Below, in pieces: positions 1-10,525 of a DNA stretch of 64,000 nucleotides (position 1 is the first letter of the stretch; each line of letters opens with the position of its first letter). The notes beneath the pieces are model-generated. The model ran no database searches, was not told where the DNA came from, and worked only from the letters and a program-made list of their open reading frames with translations. Made by a program: the position numbers and the translations under genes. The stretch comes from Topomyia yanbarensis. Its lineage: Eukaryota; Arthropoda; Insecta; Diptera; Culicidae. The DNA lies in NCBI RefSeq assembly GCF_030247195.1, contig NC_080670.1, forward strand, positions 43,323,524 through 43,387,523, in the 5' to 3' direction.

Positions 1-314
1 AGATTGCTTCCTTGCGGCACTCCCGAAACGTTGGTGAAGGTATATGACTCATTGTTTCCTAATTTCACAGAAAGAGAACGGTTTCTGAGGTACGATTCAA
101 GCCATTCGATGAAATTAGGCGATGCTCCTAGCCGCTTAATTTTTGCCAACAACAGAGAATGATTAACACAATCAAAGGCCACTTTTAGATCAGTATATAC
201 GGAGTCAACCTGCGCACCATTTTCTATGTTTTTAATGCAATGCGAAGTGAACTGAGCTAAATTAGTAGTTGTTGACCTACCAGGAAAAAAACCATGTTGT
301 TCACTTGAGATGTA
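1..314 (-). pseudogene. Reverse transcriptase fragment of APE-type non-LTR retrotransposon
   Basis: Read on the minus strand, this is the finger/palm part of a reverse transcriptase. It has a QHGFFPGRS block near 275-305, a YTDLKVAFDCVNH block (motif A, catalytic Asp) around 160-200, and SGVPQGSNL near 7-33. The reading runs off the window start, so the catalytic ADD box lies outside. It belongs with the endonuclease just upstream on the minus strand, but it is in another frame and much sequence is missing between them. By comparison with the related element at 36-40 kb, the segment between the linker and the PGRS block is absent, which indicates an internal deletion near 315-320. It is a dead copy. 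The CR1/L2-like clade assignment is inference from motif style. Confidence 0.85.
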
Positions 315-318
315 TGCC

Positions 319-664
319 TTAGTTCCGCTTGAGGTCAGATTGGGTCTGCAGTATGTGCCTAGAGTAAAGGAAGCGGTTGTACGATTTATAGTTGTTACTG
401 GCGTGTGTAAACTCCCTCTTTGTCATGGGGTTGCGTCGATTAGTATAATGTCGGAGTGCAGCTGCCTTTGAGCGTTTTAATTCTCGTAGTCGTCGATTTG
501 ACCATGGTGGTTTTGGTCGTGCACGAGGTGCAGGAACATATACACTGAAATGCTGTTTTAAGACAAGCGAAAATCTTTCTACTGCAAAGTCAATATCAGT
601 TGCATGATTTAACATAGACATCCAGTCAATTGTCTGCAATGAGCTAAGAAGCCCAGTGAAGTTT
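319..664 (-). pseudogene. ORF2 linker between endonuclease and RT
   Basis: About 106 codons align by eye with the linker of the element at 37.3-38.4 kb. Both share the order PPWSN, then a basic LKR run, then AxRxYTNRR and a YxxYNxFLY block. The linker reads on from the endonuclease after a frameshift near 663 and ends at a stop next to the deletion that removed the start of the RT domain. No independent function is expected. Confidence 0.75.
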
Positions 665-668
665 CAGT

Positions 669-1596
669 TTAAGAAAAGTTAAACTCTCTGTCTTCAGTCA
701 ATTCGTCAAATCGAACCTGCGGTAGACATGTCTGCGAAACTAGTAGCGGAGGATGATGTGAATCAATGCCAACTAGTGGTTCGTGTGCTTCCAAAACAGT
801 ACAGTTTTGTGAAGCTTCCTCGTTAACAAACAGAAGATCCAGTGTTCGATTACGATGGTTAGTAACAGTTGACATTTGTTGCATGTTTAACAAAGACATC
901 CCGTCCAATAAGGCTGCGTAAGACCTCGAGAAGGTCGATTCAGAAGAGTCGGGGGGCAGAAAACCCTAAGTGAGTGTCTCTCCAAACTAGGCGAGGTTGA
1001 TTGTAGTCTCCAAATAGTAAATGAACAGCCTGGGGGTCAAGAGAACTTGCGATGTGGAGTGCGTAGTCGATGTGCTTCTGAATAACGCTTATGTCGTTGG
1101 CTGAGTCGGGAGGAAGATAAACAACACCCACACATATTCTAGCATCACGTATACGTATGTTTACCCAAAGTTGTTCGAGATTGCAGACAATACCGGTTTT
1201 TCGTTCGGACGACAATCGATTGGACACAGCGATGAGCACACCTCCACCCCGTTTTTTTCTAGCACTGGTCGTGTCCCGATCGTTGCGATGAACCGTATAC
1301 ATTGAACCGAACAGTTGAAGCGAATTGATTTCATCGTTCAACCACGTCTCAGTAAGAACAATAACATCATGTTCACCGTCTGAAACAGCGACGAAAAAGT
1401 CGTCAATTTTTGTACGCAGTCCTCTAACATTCTGGTAGTATATCTTAAGTTGTTGATGTCGGCAGCCATCTGATGAAACAAGAACGTTCTTTCTCAGTTG
1501 ACTGGTAGGCAGAACAGAAACATTGCTGTCGGGTATGTTACATCCGCCGAATGCTTGAAACTGGGACACACTTTGAGGGTGAGCAGTACCTCGCAT
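669..1596 (-). pseudogene. APE-type endonuclease domain of non-LTR retrotransposon
   Basis: The endonuclease/exonuclease/phosphatase fold is recognisable in two frames. Positions 940-1596 carry YYQNVRGLRTKI, then LTETWL (the metal-binding Glu), GGGVLIAV, and GDYNQP (the catalytic Asp/Asn block). After a frameshift near 945-960 the domain continues at 669-908 with NRTLDLLFV and a terminal SHHPPLL, which corresponds to the conserved SDHxP histidine block. In the family this domain nicks target DNA to prime reverse transcription. The whole is interrupted by two frameshifts, so the copy is inactive. The same motif order occurs at 38.45-39.2 kb; the two are related but clearly different subfamilies. 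Confidence 0.9.
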
Positions 1597-2040
1597 AGCT
1601 TCGAGAGGACATATACCTCTTTTGGCTTTACCTGATGAAACAGTAACAAATCCTCCATGCTCGTCGGGTTGCCTGGTGTGTTGAAGAGATACCTCGTTGC
1701 CATCTCGAATTTCGTGTGAGTCAGTTGTCTATAACTGAGGCATACTTTGAGGGTGCGCAGTATCTTGAATAGCTTCGGAAGGACATCTACGCTTCTTAGC
1801 CTTACCTGAGGAAACATAAGTGATGTCATCTTGATTTTCTGGTTGGTATTGGAGTTGACTGGCGAGTAGATGATTGTTAGTACAGCGGTTGGAAATGTTG
1901 TATCCATCAGCCGAGTTGTGTTCCATGTAGATCGTCGAGTCGAAAACAGCAATAGAGGACTGCAATTGAAGTTCACTTTGAGGGTGCGCAGCATCTAACA
2001 TAGCTTAGGTAGGACCATATACAGTTGTTTTTACCTGGCA
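1561..2040 (-). repeat. Three ~80-bp repeat boxes upstream of the endonuclease
   Basis: Three related boxes lie at about 1561-1641, 1736-1817 and 1968-2040. On the minus strand they encode variants of SSGKAKxxxCPxEA followed by TAHPQS. They lie directly upstream of the endonuclease, in the low-complexity N-terminal or ORF1-ORF2 junction region of the element. Spacing between boxes is uneven (about 175 and 232 bp), and the third box has diverged most. Confidence 0.7.
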
Positions 2041-2461
2041 GAGCAGGAGTTTCAACTGGCTTATCCGATTTCACCTAAAAATCCTCACTGTATATTGATT
2101 GCTACACACCAAAAAATAATGAAATTTAAACGACATGTAAATCAATACGATTGTAAACATACAACGATTGAATCAAAAATTTGATTGAAAATTACGTTAA
2201 AATCAATTGGACCATCAAACAGCATACAATTTTACACTTTCATTCGTGTAATATTACATGTCATTCATTTTACAGCAGTATTCGAGTAAAAATACATTGA
2301 AGTGCATTGGTTTTCTGTTTAAAGAAACTGCAATTTTCAATCCACGTGTAAAATAATAAAATTAGATAAAGATAGCACGACAAGTCGTGTGTATTTGTGG
2401 TGGGACTTAATTTTACATTTATATTCATGCTCCAAATATGTGCATGGAAATAAACTTAAAA
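2041..2461. other. AT-rich spacer
   Basis: No coding pattern or repeat is recognised. The stretch separates the endonuclease element from the gag-like ORF1 fragment, and it may be decayed interior of one element or the boundary between two. Confidence 0.5.
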
Positions 2462-3022
2462 TTACAAAATATTTGTTTCTGTGTACGCAGTATAATTGAT
2501 CCTCTGCTTGGCCCTTTTCAATCGCTTTTGATACAGAAGACACTGTGCACTCCAAGAACAATGGCCGATGTCCAGTAGCTCATCAGGTTTTCGCAGTATG
2601 TTCAGATTATTGCAGTTAACACACTTGGAGAAGTCAGAGTTACAGTCGTTGACAGCAACACGCATTTTGGATAGCAAAGTGGTTTCTCACAGGACGCACC
2701 TTTATGGCCATACTCGGAGCACTTATAGCATCGCATAACATCGACCACTTCGGTAATTCTACAGCGTTCCCAGCATACGTTGACACGTTGCAGTTTCATA
2801 AGTTGATCGAATGTTGAAGCATCAGTTTCAACTAAGACTGACATTCTGCTTTCATCTCCGTTTTGTTTCTTCAGCACTCGAATTATTTTCAACTCGGTCG
2901 TCTCGGGAAAATTATTTTGCAGCTTAATTTGATCGATCAGTTCCTCCTGGTGTAAATCATAATGAATAAACTTTCCAGTTTTTGAGCTGTATGCTACGGC
3001 CTGCTTGAAAATGATGTTTTTT
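2462..3022 (-). pseudogene. Gag-like ORF1 with CCHC zinc knuckles
   Basis: From about 3022 downward the minus strand reads an open, non-Met-started gag-like segment of roughly 110 codons. A CCHC knuckle follows (CYKCSEYGHKGASC, near 2690-2735). After a frameshift near 2665-2690, a second knuckle-like region (CVNC...GHCSWSAQC) ends in a basic tail. This arrangement is typical of the nucleic-acid-binding ORF1 protein of Jockey/I/R1-type non-LTR elements, and differs from the PHD-type ORF1 at 39.6-40.4 kb. Whether it belongs to the endonuclease element downstream or to a separate insertion cannot be decided here. It is broken by at least one frameshift. Confidence 0.75.
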
Positions 3023-3187
3023 TTAACATTTATTAGAGACTTTTAAAAACATTACTCGAGTCTTTTGTATTTACATATATGGTAATTACAAAAGATTTAT
3101 CTCGTCGTTTTTTGAATGAGTAAGTTTTTCCACGTATATCTTGAATATTGTGCCCTCCTAATTGCAGTTACACCTGCAGCAGAGCAC

Positions 3188-3300
3188 ACACCAGTAGGCC
3201 GTTAACCGCCAATTTCGGCTAATTGGTCATCAGCAACCTGAAAACTGGTTTTCAGCGAAAACCGGTTTTCATCCAGTTAAGAAATTGGCCGTAAGCGTTT
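3188..3300. repeat. Partial copy of the AAACCGGTTTTC MITE family
   Basis: It contains AAAACCGGTTTTCATCCAG followed by AAGAAATTGGCC, matching the right half of the complete element at 42580-42714. The left end is diverged or lost. Confidence 0.6.
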
Positions 3301-3462
3301 TACAATTCAAAAACCAAGTCATGAGATCGGATTATGGAATCAGCTGATTTCGGTCGCTCGCTCCTTGCCGAAGGAAGGTGGGAAGTCAAATATTTGCCCG
3401 GTCTTCGAATGGTGAAGTGAAGAGCACTATGAGTGAGGCTCAGTTTAAGGCCGGTACCGAAC

Positions 3463-3679
3463 AGCGCTGCCAGATGTGAAGACATGTCTTCATTTTGAAG
3501 ACATTTTAAAAGGTTGTGAAGACGGGTTTTTCATTTTCAAAACTATTTTTTTCGGATGTCTTTGCTGATTTCTGACAGAATTCTGGCCCAATATCAAAAA
3601 CGGATTCAGAATCCTGGTCGATGAAGACATTTTGTTATGAAATGTGAGGACATTTGAAAAATATACCTGATATCCCTGG
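3463..3679. mobile_element. Possible hAT-like non-autonomous remnant
   Basis: The left side starts CAGCGCTGCCAGATG and the right side ends ATATCCCTG, so both termini begin CAG when read inward. The 8-bp flanks (GTACCGAA and GTGCCAAT) agree at only about 5 of 8 positions. The interior is rich in GAAGACAT repeats. The call is weak. Confidence 0.35.
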
Positions 3680-4576
3680 TGCCAATTGTCATCAAAATTT
3701 TGATGAATTTTCGTCAGCTGGAAGTTTCAGCAATCCAAGATGTGGAAAGTTCAGCATTTTGCATTTATCTCATTTGATAGATTCACTTTGCTGAAAATCA
3801 GTAGGGGAATTATGGTTAAAACCGACACCTTAAGCTTAACACTTTTTCTAAGTTGCCACAAAACCAATAAAATTATAATTTTAATGCACAATTCTTCTTC
3901 AGAAAATTCTTAACAAGACTTAATTTTTTCAGCGCGAAAAATAATTCTCATTAAAAATTATTGGTTGTAAAACTTGGAAAACAAAGTGACTTTTTGTAGG
4001 CACTGCGGGTAAAACCGACACCCCCTTTAATTTATTTTCTCTCCACTTTATTACAATCTTTATCTTTATTTAAAATTAGATATACGCTTGATTAATAAAG
4101 TGTGCGTATGTATGATGCAAAATATGTGATTTTTATTGCTTCATCATGTAGTGAGGGGAAGAAAGTTCGAAGCGTAGTACTATAAATAAAAGTATTTTAT
4201 GCTATAGGATTGTTTATTGATATGAGTATTTCCAAATAATCCTTGCGCACATCACTGCAACCTCCAGTGTTATTTTGTTTCGTAAGAGAAGATTTGCAAG
4301 CGTTCTACGTTCTGCTAATTGGATTCATTCACTTATAAGTGACACACACACTTCTTAGTAAAACTATCTTTTTCAGATTTGATTTTTCCGACTCTGATTA
4401 TCAACGATCTATTGGGGTATACACAATATCATTGTCTCATTGTGATAGAGTTCGTCTATGACAAACCAAGAGAACACTAGAAATTCGGTTTGATGGGCTT
4501 TTTGCAGAAATAGCAAAAGCTTCGATAGAATTAGATAAGCAAAAATTCCAATTCCAATTTACACCAACAGCGCACA
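3680..4576. other. No gene; GTAAAACCGACACC motifs
   Basis: AT-rich DNA with two copies of an AAAACCGACACC motif (about 3818-3830 and 4010-4022). Inverted counterparts lie at 7890-7925, on the other side of the long dispersed repeats. This may be an old outer element that hosted those insertions, but the arms are too diverged to fix ends. Confidence 0.4.
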
Positions 4577-5700
4577 TTTTTTGCCTTTCTCATATAAAGA
4601 AAGGCTATGCAATCACTGTAAAAATCGACTTTTTAACCGAGGCCCGGAGGGCCGAGTGTCATACACCATTCGATTCAGTTCGTCGAGATCGGCAAATGTC
4701 TGTGTGTGTGTATGTATGTGTGTGTGTATGTGTGTGTGTATGTGTGTGTGTGTCATTTAAACTCACACAATTTTCTCAGAGATGGCTAAACCGATTTTCG
4801 CAAACTTAGTTTCATCTGAAAGGTATAACGCTCCCATAAGCTGCTATTGAATTTTTAGTTGATCCGACTTCCGGTTCCGGAGTTACGGGTTGAAGAGTGC
4901 GGTCACACAGCAAATTCCCATATAAACTGGTACCACCATGATGTTCAAATGATGTAAAACATATTAAAATTGATGTAACATTACTCTAGTTTGCGGGTCT
5001 GGATCACTAATGATCAATCAAAGTAGCTTTGACCACATTGGCCACCTATGACGGTTCATGACGCCCCCGGGGAACCCGCCAAGTTCCTAAGCTAATATCA
5101 CACCCATTCCCCAACGAATTCTCTACCGATTTTTACAAACTTGATTTCAAATGAAAGATACAGTAATGCCATTGACTGCTGCTGAATTTCATTCGGTTCT
5201 GACTCTTGCTTCCGGAGTTACAGGGGTGTTAGTAAGGATACACTGGAATTTCCCATATAAATCGGTACAATCGTAATACCTCAGAGGCTAAAAACTATTG
5301 AAATGGTCACCAAATAACTTCTAATCGCAGATCTAGATCACTGATTGCCAATCAAACATTCTTTGAATATATTGTCCACTATCGACGATTCCGGAAGTCC
5401 GGAATTCCGGACATATTCCACAATTAAAGTCAAATCGGTTCTTCGGTGATGACTGAACCGATTTTCTCAAACCAAGTCTCAAATGGAAGGCAAAATATGC
5501 AGTTGAGTATTGCGTCGCCGCCCCCCCCCCTGTCTTGCCCTTACACCTCCCTCCTTCATCAAATAAGATGAAGGATTTCTGACGCATCCTCCACTCCCAC
5601 TCTACTAACCCCCCATTCCCTACACGTTCAAACCCATTCCACCAACCTTTCCAAATTATAATCACATGAAGATAACATTGAACTCATGCTTATTAAGCTA
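4577..5700. repeat. Long dispersed repeat, copy A
   Basis: It begins TTTTGCCTTTCTCATAT and carries GGCCCGGAGGGCCGAGT, a TG-rich microsatellite, and then successive modules that each contain ACCGATTTT...CAAACTT, a TCAAATGAAAGGT-like box and TTCCGGAGTTAC. Modules start near 4785, 5120 and 5450, giving a ~330-bp internal period. The expected right end (GAGAAAGGC) is missing and copy B begins a few bases later. No coding capacity is seen. Confidence 0.8.
4698..4755. repeat. (TG)n/(TGTA)n microsatellite in copy A
   Basis: Short imperfect TG/TATG tract of about 58 bp, at the same place in the repeat where copy B carries its 939-bp TATG array. Confidence 0.9.
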
Positions 5701-5715
5701 ATTAAATATTATTCT

Positions 5716-6176
5716 TTTGCCTTTCTCATATAGAAAGGTTATGCAATTGCTTCAAAAACCGATTTTCTAACCGTGGCCCGGAGGGCCGAGTCTCATATAA
5801 CATTCGACTCAGTTCGCCGAGATCGCAAAATATCTGTGTGTATGTATGTATGTATGTATGTATGTATGTATGTATGTATGTATGTATGTATGTATGTATG
5901 TATGTATGTATGTATGTATGTATGTATGTATGTATGTATGTATGTATGTATGTATGTATGTATGTATGTATGTATGTATGTATGTATGTATGTATGTATG
6001 TATGTATGTATGTATGTATGTATGTATGTATGTATGTATGTATGTATGGATGTATGTATGTATGTATGTATGTATGTATGTATGTATGTATGTATGTATG
6101 AATGTATGTATGTATGTATGTATGTATGTATGTATGTATGTATGTATGTATGTATGTATGTATGTATGTATGTATG

Positions 6177-6207
<31 letters not shown>

Positions 6208-7591
6208 GTATGTATGTATGTATGTATGTATGTATGTATGTATGTATGTATGTATGTATGTATGTATGTATGTATGTATGTATGTATGTATGTATGTATG
6301 TATGTATGTATGTATGTATGTATGTATGTATGTATGTATGTATGTATGTATGTATGTATGTATGTATGTATGTATGTATGTATGTATGTATGTATGTATG
6401 TATGTATGTATGTATGTATGTATGTATGTATGTATGTATGTATGTATGTATGTATGTATGTATGTATGTATGTATGTATGTATGTATGTATGTATGTATG
6501 TATGTATGTATGTATGTATGTATGTATGTATGTATGTATGTATGTATGTATGTATGTATGTATGAATGTATGTATGTATGTATGTATGTATGTATGTATG
6601 TATGTATGTATGTATGTATGTATGTATGTATGTATGTATGTATGTATGTATGTATGTATGTATGTATGTATGTATGTATGTATGTATGTATGTATGTATG
6701 TATGTATGTATGTATGTATGTATGTATGTATGTATGTATGTATGTAGGTATGTATGTATGTATGTGTGTATGTGCGGATTTGTTAACAAAATGTCCACAT
6801 CGGTTTCTTGGAGATGGCTGAACCGATTTTTACAAACTAAGATTCAAATGAAAGGTATAATATTCCTATAGGTTGCTATTGAATTTCAACCGACATCTTG
6901 TTCCGGATTACGAGTTGAAGAGTATGGTTACAAAACAAAATTTGTTGATTTGTCCACATCGGTTTCTCGGAATTTTCTGAACCGATTTTGACAAACTTGA
7001 TTTTAAATGGAAGGTCCATCAGCTGCTGTTGAATTTTGTGTGGATCCGAGTTCTGGTTCCTGAATTACAGGGTGATACGTACGATCACGCAGCAAATCCC
7101 GATTCTAACGAATTCTGCGATGAATTGGTGAGGTGATTTTTTTCCAAAATATAAACACAACTGTTGAATTTGTAGATCTAGGTCACCAACAGTCATTCAA
7201 AGTCTCTTTGGCCACACTGGCTACCATCGACGGATCCGGAAGCATCCGAATTCAGAATAACGGTTATATTGGTTTCTCGAAAATGGCTAGACCGATTTGA
7301 TCAACTTAGTCTCAAATGAAAGGTTTTGCGTCCCCGGAAACTGATATTAAATTCAATCTCCATCCAACTTCCAGCTCCGGAGTTACGGCGATCACATAGA
7401 AAACTCCGATTCAAACCGATACCGCGATAAATGCAAAAAGGTGCTCTTATATATACTTACCAAGTGTAATAAGAATGAAAGACATTTCCACAATGTTATA
7501 TTGTACGAACCAGTTATTAAATCATAGTTTGGAGAAATGAGAAAGGCACAATTGCACCTATAGGTGGATTAAAACAGGTTTTTATAAAAGC
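5716..7591. repeat. Long dispersed repeat, copy B, nearly complete
   Basis: It starts TTTGCCTTTCTCATATAG and ends at GAGAAAGGCACAATTGCACC, so GCCTTTCTC/GAGAAAGGC forms short inverted termini. It shares the GGCCCGGAGGGCCGAGT block and the ACCGATTTT / TCCGGAGTTAC modules with copy A. Its size without the microsatellite is about 940 bp. No protein is encoded. The family is non-autonomous and of unknown class; I recall similar sequence from mosquito genomes but cannot verify it here. Confidence 0.8.
5836..6774. repeat. Very long (TATG)n microsatellite
   Basis: About 939 bp and roughly 234 units of TATG, with substitutions only near 6049, 6101, 6207, 6565 and 6747. The four-base phase is kept from end to end, so there are no visible insertions or deletions. 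The right edge degrades into TGTGTATGTG. Long reading frames on both strands (Met-Tyr-Val-Cys and His-Thr-Tyr-Ile repeats) are only translations of this tract. Confidence 0.98.
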
Positions 7592-8449
7592 AATTAAAAA
7601 TATTAAATTTCTCAAACTCGTCTTCAATGCACCTAATTGATCATAGGAAAGGCCGATAATAATAGGTACTGAAAAATGGGGTGATTTGAAAAGCTTTTGT
7701 TCGGTTAAAATCTACCAACGAAATTTTACATCCAGACGAGTATGAACGCTGCTGTCGTATGTTTTGTTTATTTTTATGACATTCTGCGCACTAACCTAAA
7801 TCCAATTTTTCTTCAAATGCTCTACATAAACGTACTAATAATAATGTATCATTATGAAATGAATAAAAATTTGATTTCTAGGAAAAGTTGTGGGGTGTCG
7901 GTTTTACCCACAGTGTCGGTTTTTCCTACAATTCACCTAATTGAAGAAATTGTTAAATTGACAGCACAATAACCGAATTCTCGAAACCAAAACCAAATGT
8001 TGGTGTGAATGTTTTACAGAAGTCCGAGATTTTCGCCAAGAGTTTATCTATTTGAATCTTGGTAATTTATTTCACCTTACTGGTCGAAAAGGATAAGTGT
8101 TTAGCATAAACAAGTAATTTCGAAAACGTTATCTACATACGCTTTTCTAGTAAAACATCTTCTGGTTGAAAAGGAGCGGCACGTTCCTCCTCGTATACAT
8201 TAGGATAGCTCTAGCATCCACCTCTTGTTATCCCTGATTTTTCGCAAAAAAGAACTCGCTCTTGTTTAGACCTGCATGCTAACAAAAGCAAAAAAGAGAG
8301 CAGAGCCAAATACAGGAACAACTTTTTCCTAGTTTATTCCGAAAACATTCCCGTTTCTTTAGGTACTGAAACAGATAAATTGTAAATTTCTGCTTACCCT
8401 ACCATAAATTATTCCCTTTGCGGTAAAACATGTTCCGCCATTCCACCCG
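7592..8449. other. No gene recognised
   Basis: AT-rich sequence. The inverted counterparts of the 3.8-4.0 kb GACACC motifs lie at 7890-7925. Nothing else is recognised. Confidence 0.4.
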
Positions 8450-8870
8450 CTAAATTTCTGTGACCAACGTCGGGATGACTACAGCACCACCACCACCGGT
8501 AGGCGCCACAATTGATGGTTGCTTTTTTCTCTCATTTCCTACCATAAATTCTGCCCGAGAATATCCGGAAGGTCCAATCGACATAGCAAACAAGAAAAAT
8601 GACAAATCATTAGCAATTGTTTTGTCATCAGACCTTGTTCCTGTCTCGAGCGGTGACTTTGGGCCCCTGCAGGCGATAGTATGGAAAATAAGGGACTCGA
8701 TTGGGAATTTCCTTTCGGTCTGTTTGAATGCAGACATATATTCGATGGTTCCCAATGGGGATGCTCCCCTAGGGCGGACTGCTCCGATGACGCAAGAATT
8801 GCAAAATGACAAGGGTGAACATGATTTAAACTTCCTGGCAGGTTCGGCAGAGGTTAATAGAGACAATTGA
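8450..8870. other. Segment open on both strands, unidentified
   Basis: About 136-138 codons are open on both strands, with higher GC than the flanks. The plus frame contains a run of four prolines near its start. Neither translation resembles a family I recognise. It could be a decayed host exon, part of an element, or chance. No splice sites or poly(A) context settle it. Confidence 0.25.
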
Positions 8871-9038
8871 TTGCCGTTCGTTGGTGTCCCTGTGCATGCT
8901 TTCGTTCTAAGTAGATTCCGGCTGATTCGTTGCCGTGAATCGAAGGGATTATTTACATATTCGGTGCGACAACTTTGAGAGTTGGCGTTGATAAAACGAA
9001 AATGTCATAACCGTAGTTCTTCAAGCGGAATTAATATA

Positions 9039-9377
9039 CACTCAGGTTTTTTTACGCGGGGGATACAGGCCGCGTAAATGAAAACCGCGTAAATTTCAAA
9101 ATCCGCGTAAATAAAAACCGCGTAAATTTCAAAATCCGCGTAAATGAAAACCGCGTAAATTTCGAAATCCGCGTAAATGAAAACCGCGTAAATTTCAAAA
9201 TCCGCGTAAATGAAAACCGCGTAAATTTCAAAATCCGCGTAAATAAAGACCACTTAAATTTAAGAATCCGCGTTAAAGGGAACCTCGTTGATAGATACCG
9301 CGTAAATTTGAAAATCCGCGTAAAAAAACTGCGTAAAAAATACCGCTAAAAAAAACCGCGTAAAAAAAACTTGAGTG
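9039..9377. mobile_element. TA-flanked MITE with internal minisatellite
   Basis: The termini are CACTCAGGTTTTTTTACGCG on the left and CGCGTAAAAAAAACTTGAGTG on the right (near-perfect ~20-bp inverted repeats), each flanked by TA (9037-9038 and 9378-9379). This suggests a Tc1/mariner-type TA target duplication. The interior is almost wholly a CCGCGTAAAT-based minisatellite. No coding capacity. Confidence 0.85.
9068..9262. repeat. 33-bp minisatellite
   Basis: Tandem units made of CCGCGTAAATGAAAA plus CCGCGTAAATTTCAAAAT, about six copies, degenerating toward the right. An 11-residue repeat on the minus strand is a by-product of the 33-bp period. Confidence 0.9.
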
Positions 9378-9379
9378 TA

Positions 9380-10469
9380 TTTACTTCTAAACATTAAATA
9401 GGAAATTTTGTCCAGATCAATTATATCGCTACCATCTGTTCTTCAAAATAACACTTTTATAGAGAAAATTGGCTGGACTGGCCCTAAACGATCCTACATC
9501 AATCAATGCGGGACGGATTTCATTCACGCGAAAACAGAATCGGAAAAAATCGAAGGAAGCCACCGAAAACACCTTTTTTCAACGGTATCCTTCCATCGGT
9601 CTATCATTGATGAATCTATCGCTAGTAGATTACCGCTCTCGCTCCAATCGATCCCTCATTCTGTCTTCCTACTTCCGATATTGGAAGCAACCGGATCCGG
9701 CGGTACTTTTCCCGGTTGCCTTTGAGGTGTTGGCAAAATCAAAACGTTAATCGACCATTATCTCATGTCAAATGGAAGCAATCTCGTTTTCTTCTTTCTT
9801 CTAACCAACACAAGTGGCAAATGTTTGTACTCGTTTCTCCCATAGTCTAATCCACGATGACGTCATCAGTTTTAACTTTGACAGTAGCTGCGGGTGGAAC
9901 TGTGTTCGATGTTTTTCTTCTTCTTGTGTTGTGTTTATTTTTGTTTGAAAATTGACAATCACTGCTTTTGTTTACCAAACTGTATTTAGATAGTTGTGAT
10001 TTTTATTTAAAAAAAAACTCATGACTGTGTAGTAGGTAACTGTAAGTTTACTGAAAAGACGTTGGAAGCTCGTTTGTGTCAATTCCTGCTGTAGGTAGAG
10101 CAGCGGAACTGTGATACACATCGATTGGGTACTCTCACATAAGCTGTTTAGATTCTGAGAGCAACAATGTCCCTGAAAATATGAAAATGTACAATCTTCG
10201 TGTAGAAGATTGTAGCGATAGAAAAAAGCGGATTTCATGATAATGCAATACATGCCAGATCTGAAAAAATCATCTAACTAGAAAAAAGGTACATCGTGAT
10301 GCATGAAAATCGCAACTCTCCACCATATTATCAAAAAATTTGTTCAGACAGATTCCCAATCCGGTCAACAGCATCCGGGCACTTTTCTTCTTCATGTAAA
10401 TAGTTGTACCTGTATGAAAATTTCAAGTATATCCTTACAGTGGAAATATGAAAAGTAACTTATTTAGTG
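9380..10469. other. No gene recognised
   Basis: Overlapping plus-strand frames of about 100 codons at 9408-9750 have no recognisable domains. The remainder is AT-rich. Confidence 0.4.
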
Positions 10470-10525
10470 CCGATTTCTTCACCCACGCTGAACTTTTAAA
10501 AATAATGCGTGGGTAAAGAAATCGG
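10470..10525. repeat. Hairpin-forming inverted repeat
   Basis: The left arm CCGATTTCTTCACCCACGC (10470-10488) pairs with the right arm at 10507-10525, with one mismatch over 19 bp and an 18-nt AT-rich loop. It may be a minimal foldback element. Confidence 0.8.

Noticed and set aside
5773..6871. Long frames of Met-Tyr-Val-Cys (plus) and His-Thr-Tyr-Ile (minus), up to 329 codons
   Set aside because: They are translations of the TATG microsatellite; the four-base period gives open frames without coding meaning.
9005..9253. 82-codon minus frame with an 11-residue repeat
   Set aside because: Produced by the 33-bp minisatellite of the MITE.
9068..9262. CRISPR-like array
   Set aside because: Units are contiguous with no unique spacers, in a eukaryotic MITE; a minisatellite explains it fully.
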